NCBI GenBank assembly: GCA_934463165.1
Contig: CAKSJG010000017.1
Coordinates: forward strand, 1-61,239
DNA from: an uncultured Clostridia bacterium
GTDB taxonomy: Bacteria > Bacillota > Clostridia > UMGS1810
Length of the DNA stretch: 61,239 nucleotides
Reading direction: 5' to 3'
The notes beneath the pieces were generated by a model, which worked only from the letters and a program-made list of their open reading frames with translations, ran no database searches and was not told where the DNA came from. Positions 51,220 to 61,238 of the stretch are shown piece after piece. Every line of letters starts with the position of its first letter. Position 1 is the first letter of the stretch. The position numbers and the translations under genes are program-made.

Positions 51220-54006
51220 ATGAAAAAAAGAAATTTACTATCAATATTTTTATCAATTTTAATTATTCTTTCAGCATTTAATGTTTCTTTTGCATCAGAT
51301 AATTTTGAGGATTCGGATGATAATGTGTATGTTATTGAAGATTTTTCCGACGGAAGATTAAGCAAATACGGTGGTGTTTGGAATGCTAACTATGCAATTG
51401 ATTCGGGTTTGTCGTTTTATGAAGCCGATACAGAGCATACACTCGGCGGAGCGGTGCAGAGTGTTCATTGGGATAAGTTAAATGAAAAGACAACGGCAGG
51501 CGGCAAGGAAAGGACAAGAAGATCTCTTTATGCTCGCATGCTCAATGAAGACGCAACAGTACCCGAAAGCAAGGTTATTGACGAATATGATTATGTTAAT
51601 GCATGGATTTACTCAAGTAAAGCCGAAAATCAAAGATTATATTTAAAAATGTATTTTGATATGGATAATGACCTGAAGGGTAATGCCGTTGCAGGACAGC
51701 ACTACGTTGACAACGTTAGTAATCAGCTGTATGTTAACTGGACAGGGTGGAAGCTTGTAAGTTATCCCATTAAGAATATGAGAATCAGACCGAACAGCGG
51801 TTTGGGAGGCAGTTATGAATGGGGTAACGGCTCGATTAAAATAAATAATGTAGGGTTTGAAGCTGTATTTCAGGACGCCTGCGATAAAATAGACATCAGT
51901 ATAGACTCAATTTGGTTTTCAAAAGAAGATCCGACGGGATTTTCGTTTGCCGATGCGCTTACATCAAGCGGAACATCTCTTGACGGAAGCGAAAATGTTC
52001 CCGTTATAAATAAGAGCATTACACTTAAGTTTAACCGTCAGCTGTCGGCAGAAAATATTGAAAAATACATTTCGGTATTTTCGGGCAAAAGCGAAACTCC
52101 CGATACGGATTGCACAATTTCCGCAAGCGGCAATAAGGTTAATATTGAATATCCCGATTATTTGCCGGAAAACACCGACTATAAAATAGTAATATCAAAA
52201 GATCTTATGTCATCGGAAAAAGTTGCCCTCGGTGAAGATAAAACAATATCATTTAAAACCGGTGTGCGCGGATTCTATATTTTGAATTGCTCTTTTGAAA
52301 GCGTCGGCAGCAAAATTGCCTCTCTTCCCGAGTCGGGAACGGTTAGTGCAAAGGCAAAAATAATGAATATGACAAATGAGGTTAAAGAAATTTCGGCTTT
52401 CCTTGCAAAATACGATCTTGAAACAAACGAAATGGTGGAGATCATACAGCAGAATGTAACTGTTGATGCAGAATCCGAAAAAAATATTGAGCTTAATATT
52501 GAATCCGATGATTTCAGCAAAAACAGTCTTGACCTTATTATTTTAGACGGCTTGGATACTCTTAATAATTATAATGAAATAACATCAATAAACTACGGCG
52601 ATTATCAACCCGAAACGTCAGCGCCCGAAGACGGCATATCTTCTGATTTTTATGCCGATATAACAGGCTCTGTCATAACGCTTGCAAGAAGCGCCGATAT
52701 AAAAGAGGCTGCGGATTACGTGATAAAGGCAACCGATGAAAGCGGCAAGCTTTTGCACATAAGAACCGTCGGATTTTCCGATAATTTCGGTGCATATAAG
52801 TTTAAGGTATCTGCAGGCGATGAATCTCAAAATATTTATATCGATGTCATGACAAAGAGCTACGGTATGCCGGCAAGATACACGGTTTATTATCTTTCCG
52901 AGGCAGACAGCGACGCATTTGTAAATTCGGTAAACAGCGCGCTTTCGGAGGATAAGCTTGAATCTGTTATTAAAGAAAACGCGGCTAAAATCGGCCTCAA
53001 TCCGGCATATGATAAATACGCTCTCTATGCAGAGCAGCTTTATGCAAAAAAACCGTTTAAAACTCTTGAAGAAATTCAAAATGTTATAGCGTCTTTTCAT
53101 GCGGTGCTTGTTTCTTTGAATGAATGTCCGTGGGATGAACTCAGTGAATTTCTGGAAGCAAATGAGTCTGTTACAGAGGGAGCGACAAGATACAGAGAAT
53201 ATGCAAACCGCAATGTTTCAGACAGAAACAGAATTTCAAGAAATATAATGCTTAAAGCTCCGTTTGAAACATTTGCGAAGTTTTGCACGGCGCTTGACAG
53301 CGCAGTGCGTGAAGAGTCAAAATCCTCGTCCGGCTCCGGCTCCGGCGGCGGTGGAGGCGGAGGCTCCAAAGGCTCTGCACCCGTTACTCCGTCAAAGGGA
53401 GTAAATATTCCGAATACAAGCACAACAGAAAATATAAATCCGCCCGATAACGGTAACAGCACTGATATATTTGCCGATTTGCCGTCCGGTCACTGGGCAA
53501 GAGATGCGGTTTATTCTTTGATAAAAAGCGGTGCGGTATCTGTCGGCGATGATAAAAAGTTCAGACCGGATGACAGCATCACGCGCGAAGAGTTTGTTAA
53601 GCTTGCCGTAACGCTTTTTAAATACGAAAATAAAAATAACGACGCAGCATTTGATGATGTAAAATCGAGTGATTGGTTTAAACCGTATGTGGACATTGCC
53701 GTTTCAAACGGTATTATCCATGGAATATCGGATGCCGAGTTCGGATCGGGTAAAAATATAACACGTCAGGACATAGCGGTTATACTTTATCGCATCATTG
53801 TTGAGCGCGAATACGGTTTTGAATCTTCGGACGTATCTTCCTTTGCAGACGGTAACGAAATTGCCGATTATGCAAAAGATGCCGTAGACAGCCTTCACAA
53901 AATGAACTTAATAAACGGGTCCGACGGACATTTTTCGCCGAATGCAAATGCAACAAGAGCCGAAGCGGTGCAGATGCTTTATAATATCAGTTCAAAAATC
54001 AAATAA
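51220..54006 (+). CDS. SLH-anchored exported protein sharing the duplicated domain
   Basis: A 928-residue secreted protein. After a signal peptide (MKKRNLLSIFLSILIILSAF) comes the beta-sandwich domain duplicated from the previous gene (about 36-240; VNWTGWKLVSYPIKNMRIRP), an SbsA-type Ig-like domain (about 255-350), further beta domains, a helical segment (about 560-690), a Gly/Ser-rich linker and three SLH repeats at the C-terminus (about 750-925; e.g. FADLPSGHWARDAVYSLI). The SLH repeats should tether it to the cell wall. The start at 51220 follows AAGGGG and matches a signal peptide. It is probably a surface display or binding component. Confidence 0.82.
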   Translation: MKKRNLLSIFLSILIILSAFNVSFASDNFEDSDDNVYVIEDFSDGRLSKYGGVWNANYAIDSGLSFYEADTEHTLGGAVQSVHWDKLNEKTTAGGKERTRRSLYARMLNEDATVPESKVIDEYDYVNAWIYSSKAENQRLYLKMYFDMDNDLKGNAVAGQHYVDNVSNQLYVNWTGWKLVSYPIKNMRIRPNSGLGGSYEWGNGSIKINNVGFEAVFQDACDKIDISIDSIWFSKEDPTGFSFADALTSSGTSLDGSENVPVINKSITLKFNRQLSAENIEKYISVFSGKSETPDTDCTISASGNKVNIEYPDYLPENTDYKIVISKDLMSSEKVALGEDKTISFKTGVRGFYILNCSFESVGSKIASLPESGTVSAKAKIMNMTNEVKEISAFLAKYDLETNEMVEIIQQNVTVDAESEKNIELNIESDDFSKNSLDLIILDGLDTLNNYNEITSINYGDYQPETSAPEDGISSDFYADITGSVITLARSADIKEAADYVIKATDESGKLLHIRTVGFSDNFGAYKFKVSAGDESQNIYIDVMTKSYGMPARYTVYYLSEADSDAFVNSVNSALSEDKLESVIKENAAKIGLNPAYDKYALYAEQLYAKKPFKTLEEIQNVIASFHAVLVSLNECPWDELSEFLEANESVTEGATRYREYANRNVSDRNRISRNIMLKAPFETFAKFCTALDSAVREESKSSSGSGSGGGGGGGSKGSAPVTPSKGVNIPNTSTTENINPPDNGNSTDIFADLPSGHWARDAVYSLIKSGAVSVGDDKKFRPDDSITREEFVKLAVTLFKYENKNNDAAFDDVKSSDWFKPYVDIAVSNGIIHGISDAEFGSGKNITRQDIAVILYRIIVEREYGFESSDVSSFADGNEIADYAKDAVDSLHKMNLINGSDGHFSPNANATRAEAVQMLYNISSKIK

Positions 54007-54044
54007 AACGGCTCAGCTAATTTTTAAAGGAGTTGATCTTTTTA

Positions 54045-56540
54045 ATGAAAAAAATAACTCAAATTCTTTTTTTCCTTGCACTGTTGATTGCCTTTGCATT
54101 TTCGCTTGATTCATATGCGGCCGAAGCCTATGAGCTTCGTGAACAGTCCGCGCTTCTTTCCGCCCTTAAAATTACGGATGATGCAAATTGGGCGGATGAT
54201 GACGTTACTGTTACGCGTGCGGAGTTCGCAAAGCTTGCGGTCAGGCTTTCCGGCTGCAATGCGGTAATGCCTGCAAACGGCAGCTTTACAGATATATCAA
54301 ACAGTGAGTACAAGGACTATATCCTAACGGCGCTTAATCTCAATATTATCAGCGATGCCGAAATATTCAGACCGCTTGACAGCATCACGCGTGATGAAGC
54401 GCTGGTTATGACGGTCAGCGCCCTCGGCGGCAGAGAGTTTGCAAATGTAATCGGCAGCGGAATGGAGGGGTTTATAAATCTCTCGGCAAGAATGGGCCTT
54501 GCAAAGGGCTGCGATAAAATAATTATGACAAGGCGCGATGCGGTTACCATGCTTGATAACGCGCTGAGATCATATGTTATAGAATGTGAATACCTTGACG
54601 AAACGTATTCTCTCAGCAGTTCAAAGATTTATCTTGAAGAAAAATTCAAGGTGTCGAGATATGAGGGCATTATCGAAGAAAATTCATATACCGGTTTGTA
54701 TTCTTCAAAGGGAGCAGGCAAAGGCTGTGTTTCCGTGAACGGAAAGACATACAAAGATACGGTTGGTGCAAGTGAATTTTTGGGAAGAAATGTGTATTAT
54801 TATTTAAACGACAGCAAAACAAAGATAGTATGCATTAGCCCGAAATATGACGATGATGTTCTCACGGTGGATTCATTTGATTTTGAAAGTATGGAGGACG
54901 GCAAATTAAACTACAGCGTTGACGGTGATGAAAAAGAAGCAAGAATTTCAAAAAAACCGATATACCTTTTAAACGGAACCTTTGTTTCGGAGGGCAAGGT
55001 TCCCGAAAGTATAACGTACGGAAAATATACCCTTACGGATTTTGATGATAACGGTGTTTATGATATCATAAGCATTACAGACCTTAAGGTGTATAAGATA
55101 AAGGGAATATCAAAAATAAAGTCGGAAATATATTTTGAAGACACCGACGATTTTGCCGCATTTGATTCGGATGATGATATTATTGTCACAAAAAACAATG
55201 CGAAAATAAATCCCGATGAATTAAAAGTCGGAGATGTCGTAACGTTTGAAAAATCGGCTTCTTCCGATATTAACTATTGCAAACTTGACGTCATAACAAA
55301 CAAATCGGTGTCAAAGATTACGGGCGTTGATAAGGAAGATAACAGAATCGTAATTGACGGAAATACATATGATATTTTAAAAAACATCGATGTAAAAACC
55401 GGGCTTTACGGAACATTTTATCTTGACGGCGCCCGGAGAGTTGTATATTTCGATAACGATATTTCCGTTGTTTACGGCTATGTCACGGCGATGCGCGATG
55501 AAGCAATGAGCGACGATATATACGCTAAAATTTATACGGAGCGCGGACGGTGGGTCTCGCTCAAATTTGCCGATAAGGTAACCCTGAACGGCAAAAAGGG
55601 AGCTCTTCCGAAAGATATTTATGCTCTTCCCGAATTTAAATCGGGCAGTAATTTTAATCATCAGCTCATAAGCTACAAGGTAAACGGAGATAACGAAATA
55701 ACGGAGCTCAACACTGCCCGGACAGCTTATACCCCGTGGTCCGATGAAGAAAAGGCTGCAATAGACAGCGGACTTTTGGTTCTTACGGCTAATGAGTCAT
55801 CTGCATATTACAGAAGAAGCACATATAACCTTGCCGGTAAAATCTTTTTGCAGTCCGACACCGTAATATTTTTAATAGCCTACGGCGTCGGTGATACGGT
55901 AAAAGACGGCGATATAAAGATTGTGACCGTGTCGGGCCTTTCCGACGGAGCATCTTATCCGAATGTTAAATCATATAACAGAACCGAATACGGAGCAAAC
56001 CCTGCCGTTATAATTAACGATTCAAGATATACATACGGCTTTTCGCAGTTTGCTCTGGTGACAGAGATTTCAACAGGTCTTGACGGAGACGGCTGCAGCA
56101 CAGGGGTGCTCAAATGCTATATGAACGGAACAGAATATTCGGTATTTATAGATGACAGCTTAAACGGTGTATTTAAAGAGGGAGACGTCATATCCGTATC
56201 TCTTGACGGAAACGGATATGTAAAGAACTACCGTGTCCGCGCAAGCCTCGGAGCAGATGTCATTCCGCCGTTTACATCGGGTACGAACACAGACTCATAT
56301 TCATATATTCTGGGAACCGTTAAATCTTATGATGCATCCAGCTCAATGATTACTGTAGATCACGGCGGTGAGATTGATACATGCATATTGGATTCCGGTG
56401 CAGTTATTTGGGTATATGAAAAAAGCAAAAGAAAATCAACCGTAATCACCGGATCGGTTGACGATGTTTTAGACGGAAAAACAGTGTTTTTGAAAAAAAA
56501 TTACGGTAAAGTTCAGAACGCGGTAGTAGTTGTTGATTGA
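54045..56540 (+). CDS. SLH-domain protein with tandem beta repeats
   Basis: An 831-residue secreted protein. A signal peptide (MKKITQILFFLALLIAFAFS) is followed by two to three SLH-like repeats at the N-terminus (about 25-180; FTDISNSEYKDYILTALNLN, IFRPLDSITRDEAL). The rest is a series of small beta units of the pattern hydrophobic-turn-ITGVDKEDNRIVIDGNTYDI, suggesting an extended surface stalk. No enzyme motif is recognised. The ATG at 54045 follows AAAGGAG; an in-frame TTG upstream overlaps that site. It sits between the two lyase-type halves of the cluster, 38 bp after the previous gene. Confidence 0.75.
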   Translation: MKKITQILFFLALLIAFAFSLDSYAAEAYELREQSALLSALKITDDANWADDDVTVTRAEFAKLAVRLSGCNAVMPANGSFTDISNSEYKDYILTALNLNIISDAEIFRPLDSITRDEALVMTVSALGGREFANVIGSGMEGFINLSARMGLAKGCDKIIMTRRDAVTMLDNALRSYVIECEYLDETYSLSSSKIYLEEKFKVSRYEGIIEENSYTGLYSSKGAGKGCVSVNGKTYKDTVGASEFLGRNVYYYLNDSKTKIVCISPKYDDDVLTVDSFDFESMEDGKLNYSVDGDEKEARISKKPIYLLNGTFVSEGKVPESITYGKYTLTDFDDNGVYDIISITDLKVYKIKGISKIKSEIYFEDTDDFAAFDSDDDIIVTKNNAKINPDELKVGDVVTFEKSASSDINYCKLDVITNKSVSKITGVDKEDNRIVIDGNTYDILKNIDVKTGLYGTFYLDGARRVVYFDNDISVVYGYVTAMRDEAMSDDIYAKIYTERGRWVSLKFADKVTLNGKKGALPKDIYALPEFKSGSNFNHQLISYKVNGDNEITELNTARTAYTPWSDEEKAAIDSGLLVLTANESSAYYRRSTYNLAGKIFLQSDTVIFLIAYGVGDTVKDGDIKIVTVSGLSDGASYPNVKSYNRTEYGANPAVIINDSRYTYGFSQFALVTEISTGLDGDGCSTGVLKCYMNGTEYSVFIDDSLNGVFKEGDVISVSLDGNGYVKNYRVRASLGADVIPPFTSGTNTDSYSYILGTVKSYDASSSMITVDHGGEIDTCILDSGAVIWVYEKSKRKSTVITGSVDDVLDGKTVFLKKNYGKVQNAVVVVD

Positions 56541-56558
56541 CAATCGAGGTGAATGCTT

Positions 56559-59500
56559 ATGAAAAATAAAATTATATCTGCCGTGGTTTCGGTGCTTATG
56601 CTTTTTACCTGCATTCCGTATAACTCCTATGCCTACGGCAGATACACCACCGACAGGGAACGCGCCGAATATGAGGCAAAAGTCGGCGACAGTATTCTTG
56701 CAAGTGATGTTGTCCTTAAACCCGAGCCGTATGCAGCGTCGATAGAGGCGGAAGATATCCCGTCAGCGGGACGTGAAATATTGTCGGATGATGATACATC
56801 CGGCGGAAAATACATAAGGTTTAATAACACGACAAATATTACGAATGTTGCAGGCTACGATCCCTATATGTCATTTTCGGTTAAATGCTCCAAACGTTCA
56901 AGTTATTATGTGTGGATAAGAGTTTATGCGACGGATAACGGAAGTGACTCTGTCTGGACGGCGGTTGACGCGGAAGATTATAAACCGATTTATTATAACG
57001 GTCCGTATCTTGAATGGCGCTGGACGGTGATAGCCTCTCCGGTTCTTGAAGCCGGAATTCATAATATTCACATCATTCCGCGTGAAAAAAATATCATGAT
57101 AGATAAGATTATTGTATCGTCAAAATCGTCGTTTACTCCTGAGGGAAAAGGCGAAATTCCGGATGTTGTAACACAAAAGGTTGTCTACCCCGAGCCTGAT
57201 TTTTATCCTCCGAGCGGGCATCCGAGAGTATATTTCAGAGCGGATGACATACCGACGATAAAAAGCAACATGACAAACAGTGAAAATGCCGCATATTATG
57301 AAAAATATAAGTTTTATGCAGGTATTTCTCCCGACAGATACAAGCATAACGGTTCTGTCGATTCAAGCGAGATTGAAACAATCACATGTAAGGCATTTGC
57401 GTATGCAATAGAATCCGATAAAAAATCGGGTACCGAGGCGGTGGATATGGCTTTGTCACTCGGTGAGTCTATTGCATTTGATTCCATGACTACGTATAAT
57501 CAGCGCGCATCACTCGGAAAATACATGACGGTATGCGGCTTTGTATACGATTGGTGTTATGATCTTCTTACGGACGATCAAAAAGATGTCTTGTATGAAT
57601 ACACAATTGCAGCGGCAAAAAGAGCCGAAATAGGCTATCCGCCGACAAAACTCGGATCGGTATTTACTCACGGAGTCGAAGATCAGCTTCAGGTTAACCT
57701 CATCATCCCCGGTGTTGCAATGTATGACGAATATCCCGATATTTATCTTAACAGTGCCGGCAGGCTTTTTAAAGAATTTATTGAAGCAAAGGAATTTCTT
57801 GCAAGCGGCAAGGTTTATCCTCAGGGAACTCACTACATGGGCTTCAGACTCAAATATGACCTTTTGTGCATGTATATATTCGACCGTATGGGATATCCGG
57901 ATATATACGGCTCAGGCTACAGCGAGCAGATGATAAGTTATCTTTATAACAGACGTCCCGACGGCGGACTTCTTTATGACGGAGACGCATGGGAAAAGAA
58001 AACCAACGGATATATATCACTCGGTCAGAAGGTATATTTCCTGGCGGCAAACTATTTTAAAAATCCGTATTTTAAATATGAATATCTCCGCGATACTTCA
58101 TCAAGCGGAATTACACCCGTTGAATTTTTGTGTTTTAACGATCCGAGCGTCGGAGTAAAAGCGCCCGACGATCTGCCGCTTTCGCGCTATCTCCCGGGTT
58201 ACCGCGGTGAAATGCTTTGCAGAACCGATTGGGATGACGGCAAGGATGCAAACACCGTTGTCGCAAGCATGAAGATAAATGAATATAATCTTGCGGAGCA
58301 TCAGCACTATGATTCGGGCTCATTTCAGCTTTATTACAAGGGCTACCTTGCAACCGATTCGGGTTATTATCAGGCAGCCGTGCACGAAACTCTTCCGCGC
58401 CCCGTTCAAAATGACGGAAATACCAACTGCGACAGCTTGTATGCAAATCAGTATCAGAGGCGTACAATAGCACATAACTGCATAACGGTTTATGACCCGG
58501 GCGAGGTGTTTTACGATACAACAAGATCATATACTCTTGAAAATGACGGCGGTCAGAAAGCTCCGACAAAGTGGAGTACGACAAACGGACTTTCATATTT
58601 TCTTGATGATAATAACGGATATCACGTGGGCAAGGTTTTGGGTCACGAAATAGGAGAGGACGCAGTAAAGCCCGACTATACGTACCTTAAGGGAGATCTT
58701 TCAAACGCGTATTCAAGCAAAATTTCGGATTACGAAAGAAGCTTTATGTTCTTAAATCTTAAAAATGACGAAAACCCTGCGGCGCTTATTGTGTTTGACA
58801 GAGTAAAAACGAGTAATCCCGAGTTTAAAAAGACGTGGCTTCTTCACACATTGGAAGAACCGCAGACCAACGGCAGCAGAACGGTTGCCGCCGACACACG
58901 CAGCGGCTACGGCGGCAAGCTCACGCTTGATACTCTTTTGCCTGCCGGCGATAATCTCAGCATAGATAAAGACGGCGGCTACGATACGGCAACAATGTCG
59001 GGCGCAAAGGTAGGAGATACCGTATACTGGGCAGCGCTTAATGCCGGTGCTCGCAATGAGGCAGGCGGCTGGAGGCTTGAGGTGTCACCGAAAAACGCAT
59101 CCGATACGGATTATTTCTTAAATGTTTTGCAGGTTGGCGAGGGCGAGCCTCTTGATGTTTCACTCATCGAGACGGATACCCATGCCGGAGCTGTTGTAGC
59201 CGACAGAGTGACAGTATTTGCCAAGGATAAAAACAGAACAAAAGAAAATGTTGCATTCTCGTTCGGCGGAAGCGGCACTTACAAAATTACCGTTGCAGAC
59301 CTTAACGAGGGAACATGGCAGGTATATGCAAACGGGGATTACGTAAAAGACGTTTGTGTCGATAAAGACGGCGGTGTTGCATCGTTTGAGGGAGCTTGTG
59401 CAAGCTATGAGCTTAAGTTCAAATCGGAGGACGGAGAGAAGATTTTCACCTCCGAATCCATGACATCCTCAAATTCACCGCTCATCCGTGTTGACGGTGA

Positions 59501-60251
59501 ATATATATACAGCGATGCCAAGCCGTATATCAAAAACGGCAGAGTCATGGTGCCGCTGCGCACGGTAAGCAATGCTCTCGGCGCAAATACCGAGTGGAAC
59601 GAAGCCGACAGGAGCGCAACCGTCACAAAGGACGAAAGGCAAATATATCTTAAGGCAAATGACGGCAAGGCATATGTCAACGGTTATGAAGAGATGCTTG
59701 ACTCTCCGGCAGAAATTAAAAATGACAGAATATTTGTGCCGCTGAGGTTCATATCCGAAATTTTCAATTCGGATATAAAGTGGGAATCAACCCTGCGATG
59801 TGTAATTTTGAAAAAAAGCACTGCATATTTGTATGCTTACACCGGCAAAACCGAGCTTATTTCGGGTATTCCGGTATCAAAAGTTACATACAGTGACTGG
59901 AATGCCGATGAGATCGGCGAAAATACCATTGACGGCGATCTTTCAACCCTATGGTCGGCGCAGGGTACGAATCATTGGATTATGTATGATTTCGGCACCG
60001 TCACCCCCGTATCCGGATTTAAAATTATCTGGAATAAGGGCGATCAGAGACAGGAGATTTACAATGTCGAGGTATCGGAAGACGGCGTGAATTTTAAGAA
60101 GATTATAGATACCAAGGCTGAGGGTAAGGCGGCGCTTACATATGAGGACAACAAATTCGGCGAGACGATGAATGTCCGTTATGTAAGAATAAACATGTTC
60201 GGAAATACAAAAACCGACTGGAACGGTATCATAGAAACAGTATTTTACTGA
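56559..60251 (+). CDS. Heparinase II/III-like lyase with CuAO-N and F5/8C domains
   Basis: A 1230-residue exported protein. After a signal peptide (MKNKIISAVVSVLMLFTC) comes a carbohydrate-binding-like region (about 45-190), then a heparinase II/III-type helical domain (HPRVYFRADDIPTIKSNM onward) and its beta domain with NLAEHQHYDSGSFQLYY (H581, H583) and ATDSGYY. A copper-amine-oxidase-N-like domain (about 975-1085; GRVMVPLRTVSNALGA and DRIFVPLRFISEIF) and a C-terminal F5/8 type C (discoidin) domain (about 1100-1230; STLWSAQG, VRYVRINMFG) follow. It would cleave uronate-containing polysaccharide by beta-elimination. Substrate not resolved (heparin-like, alginate or other). It is the last cluster gene, closed by a strong terminator. 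Confidence 0.87.
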   Translation: MKNKIISAVVSVLMLFTCIPYNSYAYGRYTTDRERAEYEAKVGDSILASDVVLKPEPYAASIEAEDIPSAGREILSDDDTSGGKYIRFNNTTNITNVAGYDPYMSFSVKCSKRSSYYVWIRVYATDNGSDSVWTAVDAEDYKPIYYNGPYLEWRWTVIASPVLEAGIHNIHIIPREKNIMIDKIIVSSKSSFTPEGKGEIPDVVTQKVVYPEPDFYPPSGHPRVYFRADDIPTIKSNMTNSENAAYYEKYKFYAGISPDRYKHNGSVDSSEIETITCKAFAYAIESDKKSGTEAVDMALSLGESIAFDSMTTYNQRASLGKYMTVCGFVYDWCYDLLTDDQKDVLYEYTIAAAKRAEIGYPPTKLGSVFTHGVEDQLQVNLIIPGVAMYDEYPDIYLNSAGRLFKEFIEAKEFLASGKVYPQGTHYMGFRLKYDLLCMYIFDRMGYPDIYGSGYSEQMISYLYNRRPDGGLLYDGDAWEKKTNGYISLGQKVYFLAANYFKNPYFKYEYLRDTSSSGITPVEFLCFNDPSVGVKAPDDLPLSRYLPGYRGEMLCRTDWDDGKDANTVVASMKINEYNLAEHQHYDSGSFQLYYKGYLATDSGYYQAAVHETLPRPVQNDGNTNCDSLYANQYQRRTIAHNCITVYDPGEVFYDTTRSYTLENDGGQKAPTKWSTTNGLSYFLDDNNGYHVGKVLGHEIGEDAVKPDYTYLKGDLSNAYSSKISDYERSFMFLNLKNDENPAALIVFDRVKTSNPEFKKTWLLHTLEEPQTNGSRTVAADTRSGYGGKLTLDTLLPAGDNLSIDKDGGYDTATMSGAKVGDTVYWAALNAGARNEAGGWRLEVSPKNASDTDYFLNVLQVGEGEPLDVSLIETDTHAGAVVADRVTVFAKDKNRTKENVAFSFGGSGTYKITVADLNEGTWQVYANGDYVKDVCVDKDGGVASFEGACASYELKFKSEDGEKIFTSESMTSSNSPLIRVDGEYIYSDAKPYIKNGRVMVPLRTVSNALGANTEWNEADRSATVTKDERQIYLKANDGKAYVNGYEEMLDSPAEIKNDRIFVPLRFISEIFNSDIKWESTLRCVILKKSTAYLYAYTGKTELISGIPVSKVTYSDWNADEIGENTIDGDLSTLWSAQGTNHWIMYDFGTVTPVSGFKIIWNKGDQRQEIYNVEVSEDGVNFKKIIDTKAEGKAALTYEDNKFGETMNVRYVRINMFGNTKTDWNGIIETVFY

Positions 60252-60258
60252 TTATAAG

Positions 60259-60300
60259 AAATGCGCAATGATGTAAAATGTGTCATTGCGCATTTTTTTT
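60259..60300. terminator. Strong terminator at the end of the lyase cluster
   Basis: AAATGCGCAATGA pairs perfectly (13 bp) with TCATTGCGCATTT around 11 bases, followed by a run of T. It is shared with the convergent AraC gene. Confidence 0.93.
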
Positions 60301-61081
60301 ATTCGGCATGTTTTGACGGCATAGCAGTGTACATTTTTTTGTATTGTCTGTAAAATGACGAATAGTCATTAAAGCCGCATTCAAAGGCGGCGTCCGTCGG
60401 ATTTTTGCCGTTTAAAATCATGCCGCGTGCAAGTACAAGCCTTTTTTCGAGGATATATCTGTATACCGATATATTCATCTCTTTTTTAAACGTATGGCTT
60501 AGTGTCGACGGAGAGACATTCAGCATTTTTGCAATTTCCGAAACAGAAATATTGCCGCTCAGCCTTTTGTTTATTATTTCAACGCATTTGTATGCAATAA
60601 GCTCCGATTTTTCGTTTTTTATACAGCTGTTTTTATTTTTGTTAATTTCATCAAGCATCAGCGTTACGCATGATAAAATAATATTTTCATATGACTTTTC
60701 ATTTTGTTTGCCGTCAAATAATGATAAAATTTTGTCTGTCAGATATTTTGTGCGGATGTCAATTTCAGCGGCGATGACCTCCGATGTATTCAAAAGGCAA
60801 TCCGGCAGCGGTATTTGCCCAAAATGGATAACGCATCTGTGATAGCTGTTTTCGTTCCCGATAAGGTTCATTATGTGATAGCATGCTTTCGGTATAATCA
60901 TAATGAGATTCGGTTTTAATTTTATGTTTAAACGATCCGAAATAAAATGCCCCTCACCGCCGAAAAAACATATTATTTCGTTATATTCATGAAATTCCTT
61001 TCCGCGCATATCACTTTTGCCTTTTGCATATTTAACATTGAACATACCTGTTTTTATGAATTTTCTGAATTGTCCGTCCAT
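60299..61081 (-). CDS. AraC family transcriptional regulator (right flank of the lyase cluster)
   Basis: A 260-residue AraC-type regulator. A cupin-like sensor (EFHEYNEIICFFGGEGHFIS) precedes two helix-turn-helix units (VSEIAKMLNVSPSTLSHTFKKE and PTDAAFECGFNDYSSFYRQYKK). The start at 61081 has AAAGGATG upstream; an ATG three codons earlier overlaps that site. It is convergent to the lyase cluster, so its target may lie to the right of the window or be the cluster itself. Confidence 0.9.
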   Translation of the reverse strand: MDGQFRKFIKTGMFNVKYAKGKSDMRGKEFHEYNEIICFFGGEGHFISDRLNIKLKPNLIMIIPKACYHIMNLIGNENSYHRCVIHFGQIPLPDCLLNTSEVIAAEIDIRTKYLTDKILSLFDGKQNEKSYENIILSCVTLMLDEINKNKNSCIKNEKSELIAYKCVEIINKRLSGNISVSEIAKMLNVSPSTLSHTFKKEMNISVYRYILEKRLVLARGMILNGKNPTDAAFECGFNDYSSFYRQYKKMYTAMPSKHAE

Positions 61082-61109
61082 TTTTTTCATCCTTTTAATT
61101 ATGATATAT

Positions 61110-61238
61110 AGTTAATTGTAAAATTACAAAATGTCTTATTTAAAGCACATTTCGCGATATCTTTTTATTTACATTTTCTCCCGTAAACAGATGAAAATGT
61201 TTATTTTTATCGGAACGGTGTGGGCACCGTTCCCTACA
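61110..61238 (-). repeat. Dispersed repeat, copy B
   Basis: On the minus strand this reads GTAGGGAACGGTGCC, CACACCGTTCCGATAAAAA, ATAAACATTTTCATC, GGGAGAAAATGTAAATAAAA and ends TTTTGTAATTTTACAATTAAC. It matches copy A at 39676-39804 over nearly its whole length. It lies in front of the minus-strand AraC gene and may continue past the window edge. Confidence 0.75.
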
